A stretch of DNA of 64,000 bases from CAVWXT01 sp963759115. GTDB taxonomy: Bacteria > Planctomycetota > Planctomycetia > Pirellulales > Thermoguttaceae. The DNA is taken from assembly GCA_963759115.1 (NCBI GenBank), contig CAVWXT010000008.1:1-64000 (forward strand), in the 5' to 3' direction. Each line of letters opens with the position of its first letter. The stretch's first letter is position 1. The translations under genes and the position numbers were made by a program. This document shows positions 40,114-50,457 of the stretch, in pieces. The notes below the pieces were generated by a model. That model saw nothing but the letters and a program-made list of their open reading frames with translations. It searched no databases and was not told the DNA's origin.

Positions 40114-40473
40114 CTAGGTTTGTGGTTCCCATTCCGACACTTCGGTTCCCAGGGCCGCAACCAGCAGTTCGATTCCGTGAACCTTCTGGATGGCGGCGAA
40201 TTCGACCTCCGGCGGTTGCACCGACATCTCGATGTAGGGAAGCAGCCGCCGAAAACGCTCGGAGCGGAGGTTCTCTTCGACGTCCTCCAGCGTGTTCCAC
40301 CGCCCCAGATAGGTGAATACGTTGTCGTTTTCCACGTCTTGAAGAATCTGGCAGGCCTGGCATCCTCGCGCGAATTCCGTCGGGCCCTTCAGACACATCA
40401 GGACGTGAAGGACTTCCTTGCGTTTGTCGGCGGGGGCCACAATGCGAAACGATGCTTGAATCATCGACCACAC
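40114..40473 (-). CDS. ABM (antibiotic biosynthesis monooxygenase-like) domain protein
   Basis: This 119-aa protein has the dimeric alpha/beta-barrel ABM fold: IQASFRIVAPADKRKEVLHVL ... GPTEFARGCQACQILQDVEN ... FTYLGRWNTLEDVEENLRSE ... YIEMSVQPPEVEF. Members are small oxygenases or stress-related proteins; no cofactor site is evident here. It starts 54 bases after the preceding secreted-protein gene and probably shares its promoter. ATG 40464 (MIQASF) is an equally good start. Confidence 0.8.
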   Translation of the reverse strand: MWSMIQASFRIVAPADKRKEVLHVLMCLKGPTEFARGCQACQILQDVENDNVFTYLGRWNTLEDVEENLRSERFRRLLPYIEMSVQPPEVEFAAIQKVHGIELLVAALGTEVSEWEPQT

Positions 40474-40526
40474 CTCATCCCCCAGGTGTTGAGACCTTCC
40501 ATGAGCTGTTTGAGCCCTCGGCTTTC

Positions 40527-42093
40527 TCAGAACTCGATCTGGTATTTCTGGGTCATCTTGCGGCGGACGTCGGTGGTCGTGGAGATGAGATCTTCACGAA
40601 GCTTCTGGATATCCGTGGCCGCGATCGACTTCTCCTCCGCGCGGATCCTCTGCCGTTCGGCGCTGACGGCTTTGACGTCGGAGGACGGATCGAAGGAGTA
40701 CGCGCCGAAGGCGCCGATGCGGTAGCCGCCGTACCCGGAATCGCCCCCGTAGTCGCCGCCCGAAACTTGCGCTTTGCGGACGCCGGATTGGATCCCCATG
40801 GTCTTGATCGAGCCGGTGCACTGGCGCAAGGTGTCGGCCACCATGTCGCTGTACTTGAGGAGCTCTTCGTCGATGCCGAGGATCGGCATCCGTTGGATCC
40901 GCTTGGCGTATTTGTTGAAGTACAACTGGGTCGATGCGAGGCTCTTCGCATCCCTCATGTCTCGCTTCAGATCGTCCCCCATGGCTGACGATCGTGCGGA
41001 AGTAGTCGCGATTCTTCTTCGCTTCGATCCCCGGCAGATCGCCGGGGCTGACGCTCGGCGCCTTGGCGAGGGTGGCCGCTTGGACCGGCGAATTGACCAG
41101 GCTCAACAGCCGGCGCCGGCCGTCGGACGAGAGTGTGCCGGCCAACGAGATCTCGCTCCCCTTGACTTGAGCGGTCCAGGACTGAAAGTCCTCGATCATC
41201 GCGCCCTTGTCGGACAGGGCTTGGAGCAACAGCGGCTTGGCAAAGGAGGCGACGGCGGTGGCGTCGGCGTGCAGATCCACGGCGATTTTGCTCGATTGTT
41301 GTTCGCCCACGCGGACGCCGATACGGATCCCCTCGACGTTGCTGAGCAGACTCGCCACGTCGGCCATCTTCAGCGGCAACTTGTTCTTGGCCTGCCATTC
41401 GTCAAACTCCTTCTGGTGCGCGTTCAGGTACTTGGCGACGCGTTCGAACGACATCACGCCCTCCAGGTCGAGGGCCATGATGACCTCGCTGCCGGCCTCG
41501 TCGGAGTAGACGGCCGCCTTTTGCAGGTAAGCGGAGATCGGCGGCGGCGTGGGCTTGCGGATGTCGCGGATCCAACGCACCACTGTCTGGCGGTTCCCCG
41601 GCCCCATCCCAGCCAGCGTCTTAGGGCCGAGTTGCACCAGATACGTGTCATTCGGCAACAGGACTGCCGGCAGCCCTTCGATCGTGTCCAACGTGCCGCC
41701 GCGGGCCTTCGCCAGTGTCTTCAGAGAAATCTCCTCGTCAAGGTCCATGACGGCGGCCTCCCAAAGGGGCTCCATGAACTCAAAGTCGATCTGAGACGCC
41801 ATGACGAAACGCTTCGCCTGTGGCGGCACGCGGGCCGCCCCGGCGGCGAACGCGTTCTCGATTTTCTCCTCCCAACCCTCTTTCAGCCCGAGAGGGCTGT
41901 TCTTCGCCTTCTCCAGGTTCAACAGCACCACGGCATTGGCCGAACGCGGAATCTGATTGACGAGATTCTGAAACTCGTCGGCGGCCAGGCCAGAGCGGGC
42001 CGAAGCCGCCAGCAACGCAAACGCCGCCAGCAGGCACAGGCCGACCGTCACGCCGCGGGACCATCGGGCGGACAATTCAATCTGTCGCTTCAT
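40527..42093 (-). CDS. Secreted planctomycete protein of unknown function, one frameshift
   Basis: The protein starts MKRQIELSARWSRGV and has a clear signal peptide (VTVGLCLLAAFALLAASARSGLAAD). It then reads FQNLVNQIPRSANAVVLLNLEKAKNS ... AVDLHADATAVASFAKPLLL. The frame shifts in a G-run at about 40980 (FRTIVSHG to DDLKRDMRDAKSL) and ends KMTQKYQIEF at 40527, giving about 520 residues. No enzymatic motif is recognised. A perfect sigma-54 promoter (42178-42193) and an activator palindrome (42295-42310) lie upstream, so it is the first gene of a sigma-54-controlled operon with the ABM and SHD1 genes. Confidence 0.75.
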
Positions 42094-42177
42094 GGATCGA
42101 ACCTTTCGTGTGAGAGGTGGGGGGTAGACGGCGGGTCACGACCGCCAAGTGGTAACGGATGAAGTGACACGGGCAAG

Positions 42178-42193
42178 AGCAATGACCGTGCCA
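42178..42193 (-). promoter_or_regulatory. Sigma-54 (-24/-12) promoter
   Basis: On the minus strand the sequence is TGGCACGGTCATTGCT, an exact match to the consensus TGGCACG-N4-TTGCW with GG and GC ten bases apart. It lies 85 bases upstream of the secreted-protein gene at 42093 and points towards it. An activator palindrome is centred 117 bp further upstream. Confidence 0.85.
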
Positions 42194-42294
42194 ATTACGG
42201 AGTAGGGCGGCAGAAGACCTGTTATCACGCTTCCCGGCAATGACTTGCGTGAGAAACGGCCAACCACGGTCCGGACAGAAGAGGCGGCCGGACC

Positions 42295-42310
42295 CTCCAA
42301 CATATTGGAG
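42295..42310. promoter_or_regulatory. Palindromic activator site CTCCAA-N4-TTGGAG
   Basis: CTCCAACATATTGGAG is a perfect 6+6 inverted repeat. The same arms recur at 44496-44511. Both copies sit about 120 bp upstream of sigma-54 promoters, the normal place for enhancer-binding activator sites. It also lies just past the 3' end of the sigma-54 activator gene. Confidence 0.8.
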
Positions 42311-42314
42311 CACT

Positions 42315-44338
42315 CTACGAAATAATGGAGTTCCGCTTCTGGCGCGTGATGCCAAGCTTTGCCATCCGCGCCTCCAGCGTGGTGGGCTTGATGCCCAAGA
42401 TCTCGGCGGCGCCCCCGCGCCTCGAATCCGCCAACTCGTTTCCTGGAGCACCTGAAGAATCTGCTCCCGTTGGCCCTCTCGAAGGGTCGTGCGGCGAACC
42501 ATCTCACATCGGGCGGTGACCGGTATCTCGACGTGCAGACTGGCGCCTGTGGTCAGAATCATGGCGCGTTCGATGACGTTGCTGAGCTCCCGGACATTGC
42601 CCGGCCAGGAATACTTCTGCAACCGCTCCATAGTTCTGTGTGGAACGCTCTTGATCGTCTTGCCCATGCGGCGGCCGAACGTTTCGACGAAGGCCCAGAC
42701 CAGTGCCGGGATATCTTCCCGCCGCTCCCGCAGAGGCGGCACGCGGATGGGAAAGACATTCAGTCGGTGGTATAGGTCGGCGCGGAACTTGCCATCTCGC
42801 AAGGCCTGCTCCAGGTCTCGATTCGTGGCCGCAATGATCCGCACGTCGACCGTAATGGTTTTCGGACTGCCCAGCCGCTCGAACCGGCCGTCCTGGAGCA
42901 CGCGGAGCAGCTTGGCCTGCAACTCGAGGGGGAACTCGCCGATTTCGTCGAGAAACAGCGTGGAGCCGTCGGCCACCACGAAGCGGCCGACCTGCGCCGA
43001 GGCCGCGCCCGTGTAGGCCCCCGCCTCCCGTCCGAACAGTTCGCTTTCGATCAGCGTGGCCGGCAGTGAGGCGCAATTGACAATGACCAGCGGCCGGTCT
43101 TTGCGGTCGCTCAACTCGTGGACCGTCTGCGCGAGCAACTCTTTGCCGGTCCCCGTTTCGCCCAGCAGGAGAACCGGCGCATTGGTGACTGCCACGCGCT
43201 CAGCCGCGGAAAGCGCCTTCTTAAGGGCCTTGCTCTCGCCGATGATCCGCCCGTGATGGTGCCTGAGAACGACCTGCTCGCGGAGATAGAGATTCTCCCG
43301 TTCCAGGCGGGCTCGAAGCGCCTCGTTCTCGGCAAGCGCGGCGCGAAGCGACTCCTCCGACTGCCTGCGCAACAGGGCGCTGGCAAACACCTCCCCGATC
43401 GTTTGCAGGCGGGCGACAACCGCCGCCGACCACTCGCAACGCCGCTTGAGGAAACCGAAGGAAAGTGCCCCCAGAATCGAGCCGCCGGCCTTGAGCGGAA
43501 TGGCGACGTTCGACTTGATGCCATGCGCCGTGCAGTATGACCTTTCTTTCTCCGCCTCAGGCGGCAAGTCCTCGGGCAAACACCTCAAGAAAACGGTTTT
43601 CCCGCCACGAAACTGCCCGATGTACCAGGGGAGCCGATCGTCCGCCAAGGCCCCCAGGGGAAACGGCTCGACCCCCGGAACCGCGCAGGAATGAGTCACC
43701 ACGACGCGGCTCATGTCCTTGGTGAATCTCATCATGGTGCTTCGATCGTTCCCCAGGAACTCCACGAGCGCCCTCAGGCTGCTGTCGATCGTCTCATCGA
43801 GCCGCTCCGATGGCAAGTTGACAAGACTCGCCGAGAGATCGGCCAATAATCTCTCGAATTGCAGCCGTTCCTCCGAAACCGAGGCCAACTGCTTGTATTG
43901 AGTAATGTCGCGGATGATGTGAACGGCGCCCGAAATCTCGCCATCATCGCCGAAGACCGGATCCGCAGTAACTCGATAGCACTTGCCGTCGCGCGTCAGC
44001 TCGAAACTCTCCCGTTTCCGGCTCCGCAGCATTTCTCGATACGGGCAGCCTTCGCAGAACGTGTCTGCGCCGTGCATCACTTCGTAGCACTTCCGTCCCA
44101 CGATTCGCTCGCCCGGGAGGTTCAGCATCCGGCTCATTCCCTCGTTGCACTCCAGAATTGCTCCATCGCGGTCCAACAGGCAGATCAGGTCGTTGATGGC
44201 GTTGAAGACTACGTTCCACTGCCAACCGTCAAGCCTCTGGTCTGCCCAATGCGCATCCACTCGGACTGCCTTGGCACGACGAATACCGTGCCCGTCCGGA
44301 CCAGGGTCGACGACGGGTATAGCAGCTTTCTCGCTCAT
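42315..44338 (-). CDS. Sigma-54-dependent PAS-GAF-AAA+ response activator, frameshift near the C-terminus
   Basis: The protein starts MSEKAAIPVVDPGPDG (an ATG three codons earlier is possible). A PAS domain (VVFNAINDLICLLDRDGAIL ... ITQYKQ) is followed by a GAF domain and then the AAA+ core: GETGTGKELLAQ (Walker A), GREAGAYTGA (the sigma-54 contact loop, Tyr in place of the usual Phe), LFLDEIGEF (Walker B) and YSWPGNVREL. The C-terminal Fis-type HTH continues in another frame after WRIRGAG: AAEILGIKPTTLEARMAKLGI, stop 42315. One missing G in a G-run explains this. It remodels sigma-54 polymerase at the two flanking promoters, probably sensing a small molecule through PAS or GAF. Confidence 0.9.
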
Positions 44339-44495
44339 GCAAGCCACCGTCTGGACGAGTGGGCCGACGACAACGTTCGGCTTGCTGGATCCGTGAAGCC
44401 AAAAGCAGCAATCGAGCCGTGTGCAAGGCGGCCCGTTCGGAGGACTCTATCATACCGTTTCGCAGACGGGCGGAATACAAGGGGGATGCCGGAAT

Positions 44496-44511
44496 CTCCA
44501 ATATTTTGGAG
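44496..44511. promoter_or_regulatory. Palindromic activator site CTCCAA-N4-TTGGAG
   Basis: CTCCAATATTTTGGAG has the same arms as the site at 42295-42310. It lies between the activator gene and the divergent secreted-protein gene, centred 122 bp upstream of the sigma-54 promoter at 44618. It is 158 bases upstream of the activator start, so it might also affect activator expression. Confidence 0.8.
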
Positions 44512-44617
44512 TTGTGGAGTCTCCGGCTGCCGAGTCTTTGGCTTGCTGAGCGGTTGCGCATTGCGTAAGTCATTGCAAAAGCGAGACTTAGGAACGTCTT
44601 GGTTTCCCCTTCTTGAT

Positions 44618-44633
44618 TGGTACGCGCCGTGCT
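44618..44633 (+). promoter_or_regulatory. Sigma-54 (-24/-12) promoter
   Basis: TGGTACGCGCCGTGCT matches TGGCACG-N4-TTGCW at all key positions, with GG and GC ten bases apart (two minor deviations). Transcription would start about 12 bases downstream and leave a leader of roughly 70 bases before the ATG at 44717. Confidence 0.7.
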
Positions 44634-44716
44634 TGCCCTGAAAGCCCAGTCATGGCCGTGTCCACGACTTAGCAACGAGATCCAGGTTGTCGGCTTACCC
44701 CCAGGAGAAACCGATT

Positions 44717-45721
44717 ATGTGCAGCACCTTATCGAAGCCACTTGCACGTGGCGCCGGCCGGCGGATGCTGGCCGCAGCAGCGGCAGTGGTGATGCTCGCG
44801 GTCTGTGCACAAGCCGCCGAGAGGAAGTCCGAGAGCACGTCGGACGAGGATGCCATCCGGGCTGCCGCGGAGTCCTACGTTGCCGCCTACAACCGCGGCG
44901 ACGCCAAGGCGGTCGCTGCGCACTGGAGCGACTCCGGCGAGTGGACCAGCCCTTCCGGCCAGCGCTTTCAGGGAAAGCAGGCCATCGAGAAGGAGTTGGG
45001 CGGGTTGTTCGCCGAGAACAAGGGCGTGCGGATCGAAGTGCTGCGCCCCTCTGTTCGCCTCGTGTCGCCCGACGTAGCCATCGAGGAAGGCACGGTTCGC
45101 GTCATTCGCCCTGCGGAACCTCCCAGCGACTCCACGTACCTCGCCGTCCACGTGAAGAAGGACGGGAAATGGAAACTTGATAGCGTCCATGAGACGGACA
45201 TCCCCGAGACACCCGCGGCAAGCCCCTCGTTGCAGAATCTGGCGTGGCTCGTTGGCGAGTGGACCGACGATAGCCCCGATGCGGAGGTTGCGGCTAACGT
45301 AACCTGGACCAAGAACAAGGCATTCCTGAACTATTCGTTCAAGGCGTCCGCGCCCGGCATGGACGATCTCGAAGGCACTCAGATCATCGGTTGGGACCCC
45401 GCGGCGGGCACGATCCGCTCTTGGATGTTCGATTCGGATGGCGGGTTCGGCGAAGGCATTTGGTCGAACAAGGAGAATACCTGGACCGTCAAGTTCAGCC
45501 AGGTGTTGCCGGACGGCCGTAAGGCATCGGCTACGAACATCTACACGCTCGTGGATGGCAACACCATCACGTGGAGGTCCATTGGCCGCAAGGTCGATGG
45601 GGAGTTCCTGCCCAATGTCGAGGAAGTGAAGATGATTCGCAAGGGAACGGGCCAGGCGGCGAAGGAGGCGAGCAAGCCCGCCGAAACGCCGCAGAAGCCC
45701 GAGGGTGAACAAGCGAAATAA
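44717..45721 (+). CDS. Secreted SgcJ/SnoaL-like two-domain protein
   Basis: ATG 44717 follows AGGAG and opens a signal peptide (MLAAAAAVVMLAVCAQAAE). Residues 45-160 form an SnoaL/NTF2-like domain: EDAIRAAAESYVAAYNRGDAKAVAAHWS ... ENKGVRIEVL ... KKDGKWKLDSVHE. The second half (NLAWLVGEWTDDSPDA ... GWDPAAGTIRSWMFDSDGGF) is a lipocalin-like domain of the kind fused to SgcJ/EcaC proteins in planctomycetes. The C-terminal tail is Lys/Pro-rich. The ligand is unknown. It is the first gene behind the plus-strand sigma-54 promoter. Confidence 0.82.
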   Translation: MCSTLSKPLARGAGRRMLAAAAAVVMLAVCAQAAERKSESTSDEDAIRAAAESYVAAYNRGDAKAVAAHWSDSGEWTSPSGQRFQGKQAIEKELGGLFAENKGVRIEVLRPSVRLVSPDVAIEEGTVRVIRPAEPPSDSTYLAVHVKKDGKWKLDSVHETDIPETPAASPSLQNLAWLVGEWTDDSPDAEVAANVTWTKNKAFLNYSFKASAPGMDDLEGTQIIGWDPAAGTIRSWMFDSDGGFGEGIWSNKENTWTVKFSQVLPDGRKASATNIYTLVDGNTITWRSIGRKVDGEFLPNVEEVKMIRKGTGQAAKEASKPAETPQKPEGEQAK

Positions 45722-45773
45722 CCTTTCCCAAGTCGGCCACAACAAAACTTCAGACTTTCACATAGGTGTCGTC

Positions 45774-47349
45774 ATGAAGAAATCCACGATTCTGTTGATC
45801 TGCCTTGCCGTTGCTGCGTCGTTATGGGCAATGGACGTTTTTGCACGCGGTGGCGGCGGAGGCGGGCGTGGAGGCGGCGGCGGGGGTGGCGCACGGGCTG
45901 GCGGAGGCGGGGCGGCGCACGTGCCGGCGGAGGCGGTTACTCCGGCGGGGCGCGCCCGGCGGCCAGCCCCGCCATGAACCGCAGTCCTTCCATGAGCCGG
46001 GCTGCACCCTCACCGGCGATGAATCGTCCGACCCAAATGCCGGCCCAGCGGCCCTCGCCTGGAGCCGGTCAGGGGTATGCGGGCAATCGCCCGGCCCAAC
46101 GTCCCGCAGCGCCATCACCGGGCCAGCGGCCCTTGGCTGGAGCCGGTCAGGGGATGGCAGCCAATCGCCCCGCTCAGCTTCCGGCGGCAGGTTCGAGCGC
46201 CGGTCGGCCGGGCGGCGCTGGCCTTGCGGCTTCCCAGTTGCCGCAGTCCTCCTACCAGCGGCCCAGCCAGGGCCAACTCAACAACTTCTTGAATATGCCG
46301 GGGCAAGGGGCCGGAGGGGCTCAGGTTTCTCAGTTGCCCGCCGCAGCGCAGCGTCCGTCGCAAGCGGCCGGCTTGGCCGGCCTCGGCGCCGCGGCTGGCG
46401 GCGCCGCGATTGCCGCTGGAACGAGGCCCTCGCAGTTGCCCGCTAACGGCGGCGCTCGCGGCGGGACGGTCACCGGCCCCGGCGGCGGCCAAATCTCCGC
46501 CGGCGGCGTGGGCGGCAGCCGGACGGGACCGGGCGGTACCACCATCGGCGCAGGCCGCGCGGGCATCAGTTACACCGGCCCTGGCGGCAACACCTACACC
46601 AAGGTGGGCGGCGGTGTGGCCGTCCGCGGCCCAGGGGGCAACACCGTGGCGGCCGGTCGCGGCGCCTCGTTCGTCAACGGCCAGTTCGTCGGCGGCCGGG
46701 CTTGGACCGGCGTGAACGGAGCCTTCACCCGCTGGGGCTGCTTTACGCCGGGCTGGTACGGCGGTTACCCGGCGCGTGGTGGCCGGGGAAGTGGGCGCTG
46801 GCCACGACCGCCTGGGCGCCGGTACTTTGGGCCACCGCCGGCGGCTACTGCGGTTGCACGGGCGACGGCTGCTACTACGACTACGGCGAAAACGTGACCT
46901 ACGACGATGGCAACGTCTACTACGGCGATCAGCCGGTCGCGTCGGCTGAACAGTACTACGCTCAGGCCGGACAAATTGCCGATTCAGGCCAGGCGCCGGA
47001 GAACGAAGAGTGGCTTCCGCTGGGCGTGTTCGCCGTAATTGCCGATGCCGCGCAGACGCAGACCGACAAGGTTGTCCAACTTGCCGTCAACAAGGAGGGC
47101 GTCGTCCGCGGCAACTTCCAGGACTCGCTCACCGACAAGGTTACGCCCGTCGTCGGCGCCGTGGATAAGGAGACCCAGCGCGTGGCGTTGAAGCTCGAAG
47201 GCAACGACGCGCTGGTCGTCGAAACCGGCCTCTACAACCTGACCAACGACGAAGTGCCCGTGCTCGTGCATTTCAGTCCCGACCGCCAGGAGACTCGGAC
47301 CTTCATCCGTCTGAAGCAACCGGAGGGGCAGGAACAGCCACATTCGTAG
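45774..47349 (+). CDS. Secreted Gly-rich surface-type protein, two frameshifts
   Basis: The signal peptide MKKSTILLICLAVAASLWAMDVFA is followed by a run of Gly and Arg-Gly. The frame shifts in the GGC repeat near 45900, then runs through Pro/Ala/Gln-rich low-complexity text and Gly-rich repeats (GPGGTTIGAGRAGISYTGPGG). It shifts again near 46780 into a folded C-terminal part (ENEEWLPLGVFAVIADAAQTQ ... ALVVETGLYNLTNDEVPVL). The total is about 524 residues. It resembles planctomycete cell-surface or matrix proteins with a small beta-sandwich tail. It begins 52 bases after the SnoaL-like gene, so it is probably in the same sigma-54 operon. Confidence 0.72.
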
Positions 47350-47537
47350 TTCGATCGGGCACGATTCGGCTGCCATGCGGGTATGGTTCGCGAGTGCGGG
47401 CCCCGGCCTCGCCCGGCGGCCACGCTCGGCGAATCCGCAGCAACCGGCCGGCGAAGCGGCCGCCGAACGCTCGGCAGCCGCTTTCGCAGGGGGCGCCGAG
47501 TCGCCGCTGCCGGTCGCGGGCTATCGTGCAACATATC

Positions 47538-47656
47538 AGGGCCGATCAATTCTCAAGGAAAAGGTTGTAGGAGGCGACTCCTGTCGCCGATTTGTGGCTG
47601 GTTTCGGACAATCGGCGACAGGAGTCGCCTCCCACAGTGAATAACTGATCGGCCCT
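47538..47656. repeat. 119-bp palindromic MITE-like repeat, copy 1
   Basis: The ends read AGGGCCGATCA (left) and its near reverse complement TGATCGGCCCT (right). The centre is a long hairpin, GGAGGCGACTCCTGTCGCC and its complement. Direct repeats GTGCAACATATC (47526-47537) and GTGCAACATTTC (47657-47668) abut both ends, 11 of 12 bases the same, as expected for a target duplication. No ORF. Copies occur at 53368-53486 and, carrying an intron, at 61.6-62.5 kb. Confidence 0.82.
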
Positions 47657-47764
47657 GTGCAACATTTCAGCCGGATGGCCGCCGGCCGCCGGCGAGAGTA
47701 TAATGGGCAGCGTCAGCCCCCAAGTCTGTAACCTACCCGACTTTCCAGCAGTTGGAGCGTTCTC

Positions 47765-49107
47765 ATGAGTTCTCGCATCACGCGGCGCTGTCTCTTCGGC
47801 ATGGCGGCCGCCGCGGCCGCGGCCGACCAGGCTTCCCGTGCGTTTGGGTTCAATGCTCAGCCCTCGCCCCTGCAAACCACGGTGCTTGAGGCCCGCGTCC
47901 GCTTCGTTCCCCAGTCGTTCCTCCGGCCGCTGATCATCAGTTCGGGCAAGATCACCGAGATCACCGAGGCCTTGGCGGAGGTGAGGGTCCGGGTGGACGG
48001 GCGGGAGGCCCTGGGACGCGGCTCGATCTACTTGAGCGACCTTTGGGCCTGGCCGGATCCGAAGTTCACCCACGAGCAGCGGGACGCCGAGCTGCGGAAG
48101 ATGTGCTCCGCAAGTGGCCGACAATCTGGCCGCGATGTGCGGTGGCGAGGCGGCCCATCCGTTGGAATTGGGGCTGCGGCTGCACGAGAGCGTCTGCCGG
48201 GAGAAGACGCCGCCGGTGTTGGCGCGGGCGATGTGCGCCAGCCCCTTCGATGCGGCCATCCACGACGCCGTGGGGATCGCGCTGGGCCGATCGGCGTTCG
48301 ATTTCTATCGCGACCCCGTGCCGCTTCCGTCGGCCGATCCGCATTTCCCGGACCGCAACGCCTGCCGCCGCGATCGCCCGGCTGATCCAGCAGCCGAAGC
48401 GGGCTCTGCGGGCGTGGTATCTGGTGGGCAAGAACGACGACATGCAGAAGGACGTCGGTCCTTGGGTCCGCGATCGCGGCTACCGCTGCTTCAAGATCAA
48501 GATCTTCGGCCACGACAACGCCGAGGACGTCGCCCGGACGGTCGAGGTCTATCGCGCGGTCAAGCGGCTGGGGGCCAAGGACCCGCAGCTTTCCGTCGAC
48601 ACGAACGAGGCCAACCCGGATGCGGAGAGCGTGCGCGATTACTACCGGCGGCTGAAGGCGGCCGACGCCGAGGCGTTCGAGGCCCTGTTGTTCTTCGAGC
48701 AGCCCACCGGTCGCGACATCACGGTCTACCGTTACGAGTGGCATCCCATCGGGGCCATGAAGCCCGTGTTGCTCGACGAAGGGCTGACGAGCCTGGAACT
48801 GATGCACGAGGCCCTGGCCCAGGGTTGGACGGGGTTCGCGCTGAAGACCTGCAAGGGGCACAGTTTTGCTCTGACGGCGGCGGCCTTCGCGAAGGAGCAC
48901 GACATGGTCTTGTCGATGCAGGATCTGACGAATCCGGGCGTGGCGCTGATCCACGCCGCCTGGTTTGCCGCCCACGTGCCGACGATCAACGACGTGGAAC
49001 TCAATTCGCCGCAATTCACGCCGGCGGCCAACGCCCCCTGGCTGCCGCGGTTGAAGGAACTGTTTGCGCCGACCGACGGGATGCACCGCTTGCCCGAGCG
49101 CCGCTGA
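47765..49107 (+). CDS. Exported enolase-superfamily (mandelate racemase-like) enzyme, two frameshifts
   Basis: A Tat-type signal (SRITRRCLFGMAAAAAAADQ) precedes the N-terminal capping domain (LEARVRFVPQSFLRPLIISSG). Shifts near 48105 and 48355 move the frame. After them comes the barrel: YRCFKIKIFG (KxK acid/base), LSVDTNEAN and FFEQPTGRD and LLDEGL (three metal ligands) and FALKTCKGHSF. The superfamily abstracts a proton next to a carboxylate, giving racemases, dehydratases or epimerases for sugar acids. The neighbouring symporter, aminotransferase and isomerase-like genes suggest catabolism of an uncommon carbohydrate. About 447 residues. Confidence 0.82.
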
Positions 49108-49133
49108 TCGGCCTGGGCTCGACGATGTGAACC

Positions 49134-50376
49134 TCACTTGGCCATCGCCGGCACGTCGCGGTGGGCGTGGATTTTCTCGAGCGCGGCGACGATGTCGTCC
49201 ATGTCCTCGCGGGTGCCCAGCAACATGCGCTGTTCAAACCAGGCGCCCTGTTGGTAGCAGATCGTCTCGCAATTGGGGCAACTGGTCCGGCCATAATCGA
49301 GGTCCGGGTGCGACCGCTTGCAGCCGATATACGGCCCAAATGCCTGATCCTCGAACAGCTTCTGCTTGTAGAGCGGAATCAGGTAGCCGGCCAGCGACGG
49401 GATCCCTTCGGCCACAAGGGCCTTGATGAGGTCGTCGCGCGACATGCCGAACTCCTCGGCCACCACGCGGAAGGCGAAGAGGTGGTAGCTGTGCCGGGTG
49501 CATTCCGGCCCGCGGCGCTGCGGATAGAGGCCGGGGATTTGGGCGATCTTCTCGCCGAGGTACTTGCCGTTGCGGTCGCGGGTGGTGGTTTGCTCGTCGA
49601 ATCGCGTCCACTGGGCGTTGAGCACCGCGCCCTGGAATTCGCTCAAGCGATAGTTGCCGCCGATGGTGAAGTGCTCGTACCAGGCGCGGCCGATGCGGCG
49701 GCCGCAGTTGTGGATCGACCGCAGGCGCGTCGGCCAGTTCGTCGTTGTTCGTGACGACGATGCCCCCTTCGCCGCTACAGAGGTTCTTGCTCGACTGGAA
49801 GGAGAACATGCCCATGTCGCCGATCGCGCCTAAGCGTCGGCCCTTGTATTCGGCCCCGTGGGCGTGGGCGGCGTCCTCGATCAGCGTGAGCTTGTGACGC
49901 CTGGCAATGGCCTGCAAGGCGTCGAGATCGACGGCGCATCCGGCTAGATGAACGGGGATGATTGCCTTGGTGCGGGCGGTAATCAGCGACTCGACCGAGG
50001 CCGGATCGATGTTGAAGGTGTCCAGTTCCAGGTCGGCGAAGACCGGCGTGGCGTTGGACTCGACGACGGCCGAGGCCGTGGCCAGGAAGGTGTAGGGGGG
50101 CACGATCACCTCGTCGCCTTCGCCGATGCCGGCCGCGATGAGCGCCAGACGCAGCCCGACGGTGCCGTTGACGATGGCCACCGCGTGCTTGGCCTGGTGA
50201 TATTCGGCAAAAGTCTTCTCGAACCGGGTGACTTCATCGCCGGCCAGCCGGCCCCACTTGCCGCTTCGCAGGGCGCGGAGCAGGTACTGTTCTTCCACCT
50301 CGCCGAAGATCGGCCACTCGGGAAAGGGCTTGGTCCGCACCGGCGTGCCGCCGTGAATTGCCAATGTGTCTGCCAT
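49134..50376 (-). CDS. DegT/DnrJ/EryC1-family sugar aminotransferase, one frameshift
   Basis: The enzyme starts MADTLAIHGGTPVRTKPFPEWPIFGEVE and has VPPYTFLATASAVV, LIEDAAHAHGAEYKGR and the PLP-lysine segment FSFQSSKNLCSGEGG. The frame shifts near 49725 and continues HFTIGGNYRLSEFQGAVLNAQ ... RHSYHLFAF, ending at 49134. It transfers an amino group to a keto-sugar or keto-cyclitol, using PLP. The C-terminal CPNCETICYQQGAWFEQ segment is typical of planctomycete members. It converges on the enolase-superfamily gene and is followed upstream by the symporter. Confidence 0.85.
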
Positions 50377-50457
50377 GTCTATTGTTCCTTGCTAATCTCG
50401 CGTGAAATGATGATCGATTGTACGACTACTTGGGCCGATGGCCGTGGTTCACCTTCA

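Noticed and set aside
42320..42480. Sigma-54 activator lacking a DNA-binding domain
   Set aside because: A complete Fis-type helix-turn-helix is present in the next frame, so the lack is an indel effect rather than a true truncation.
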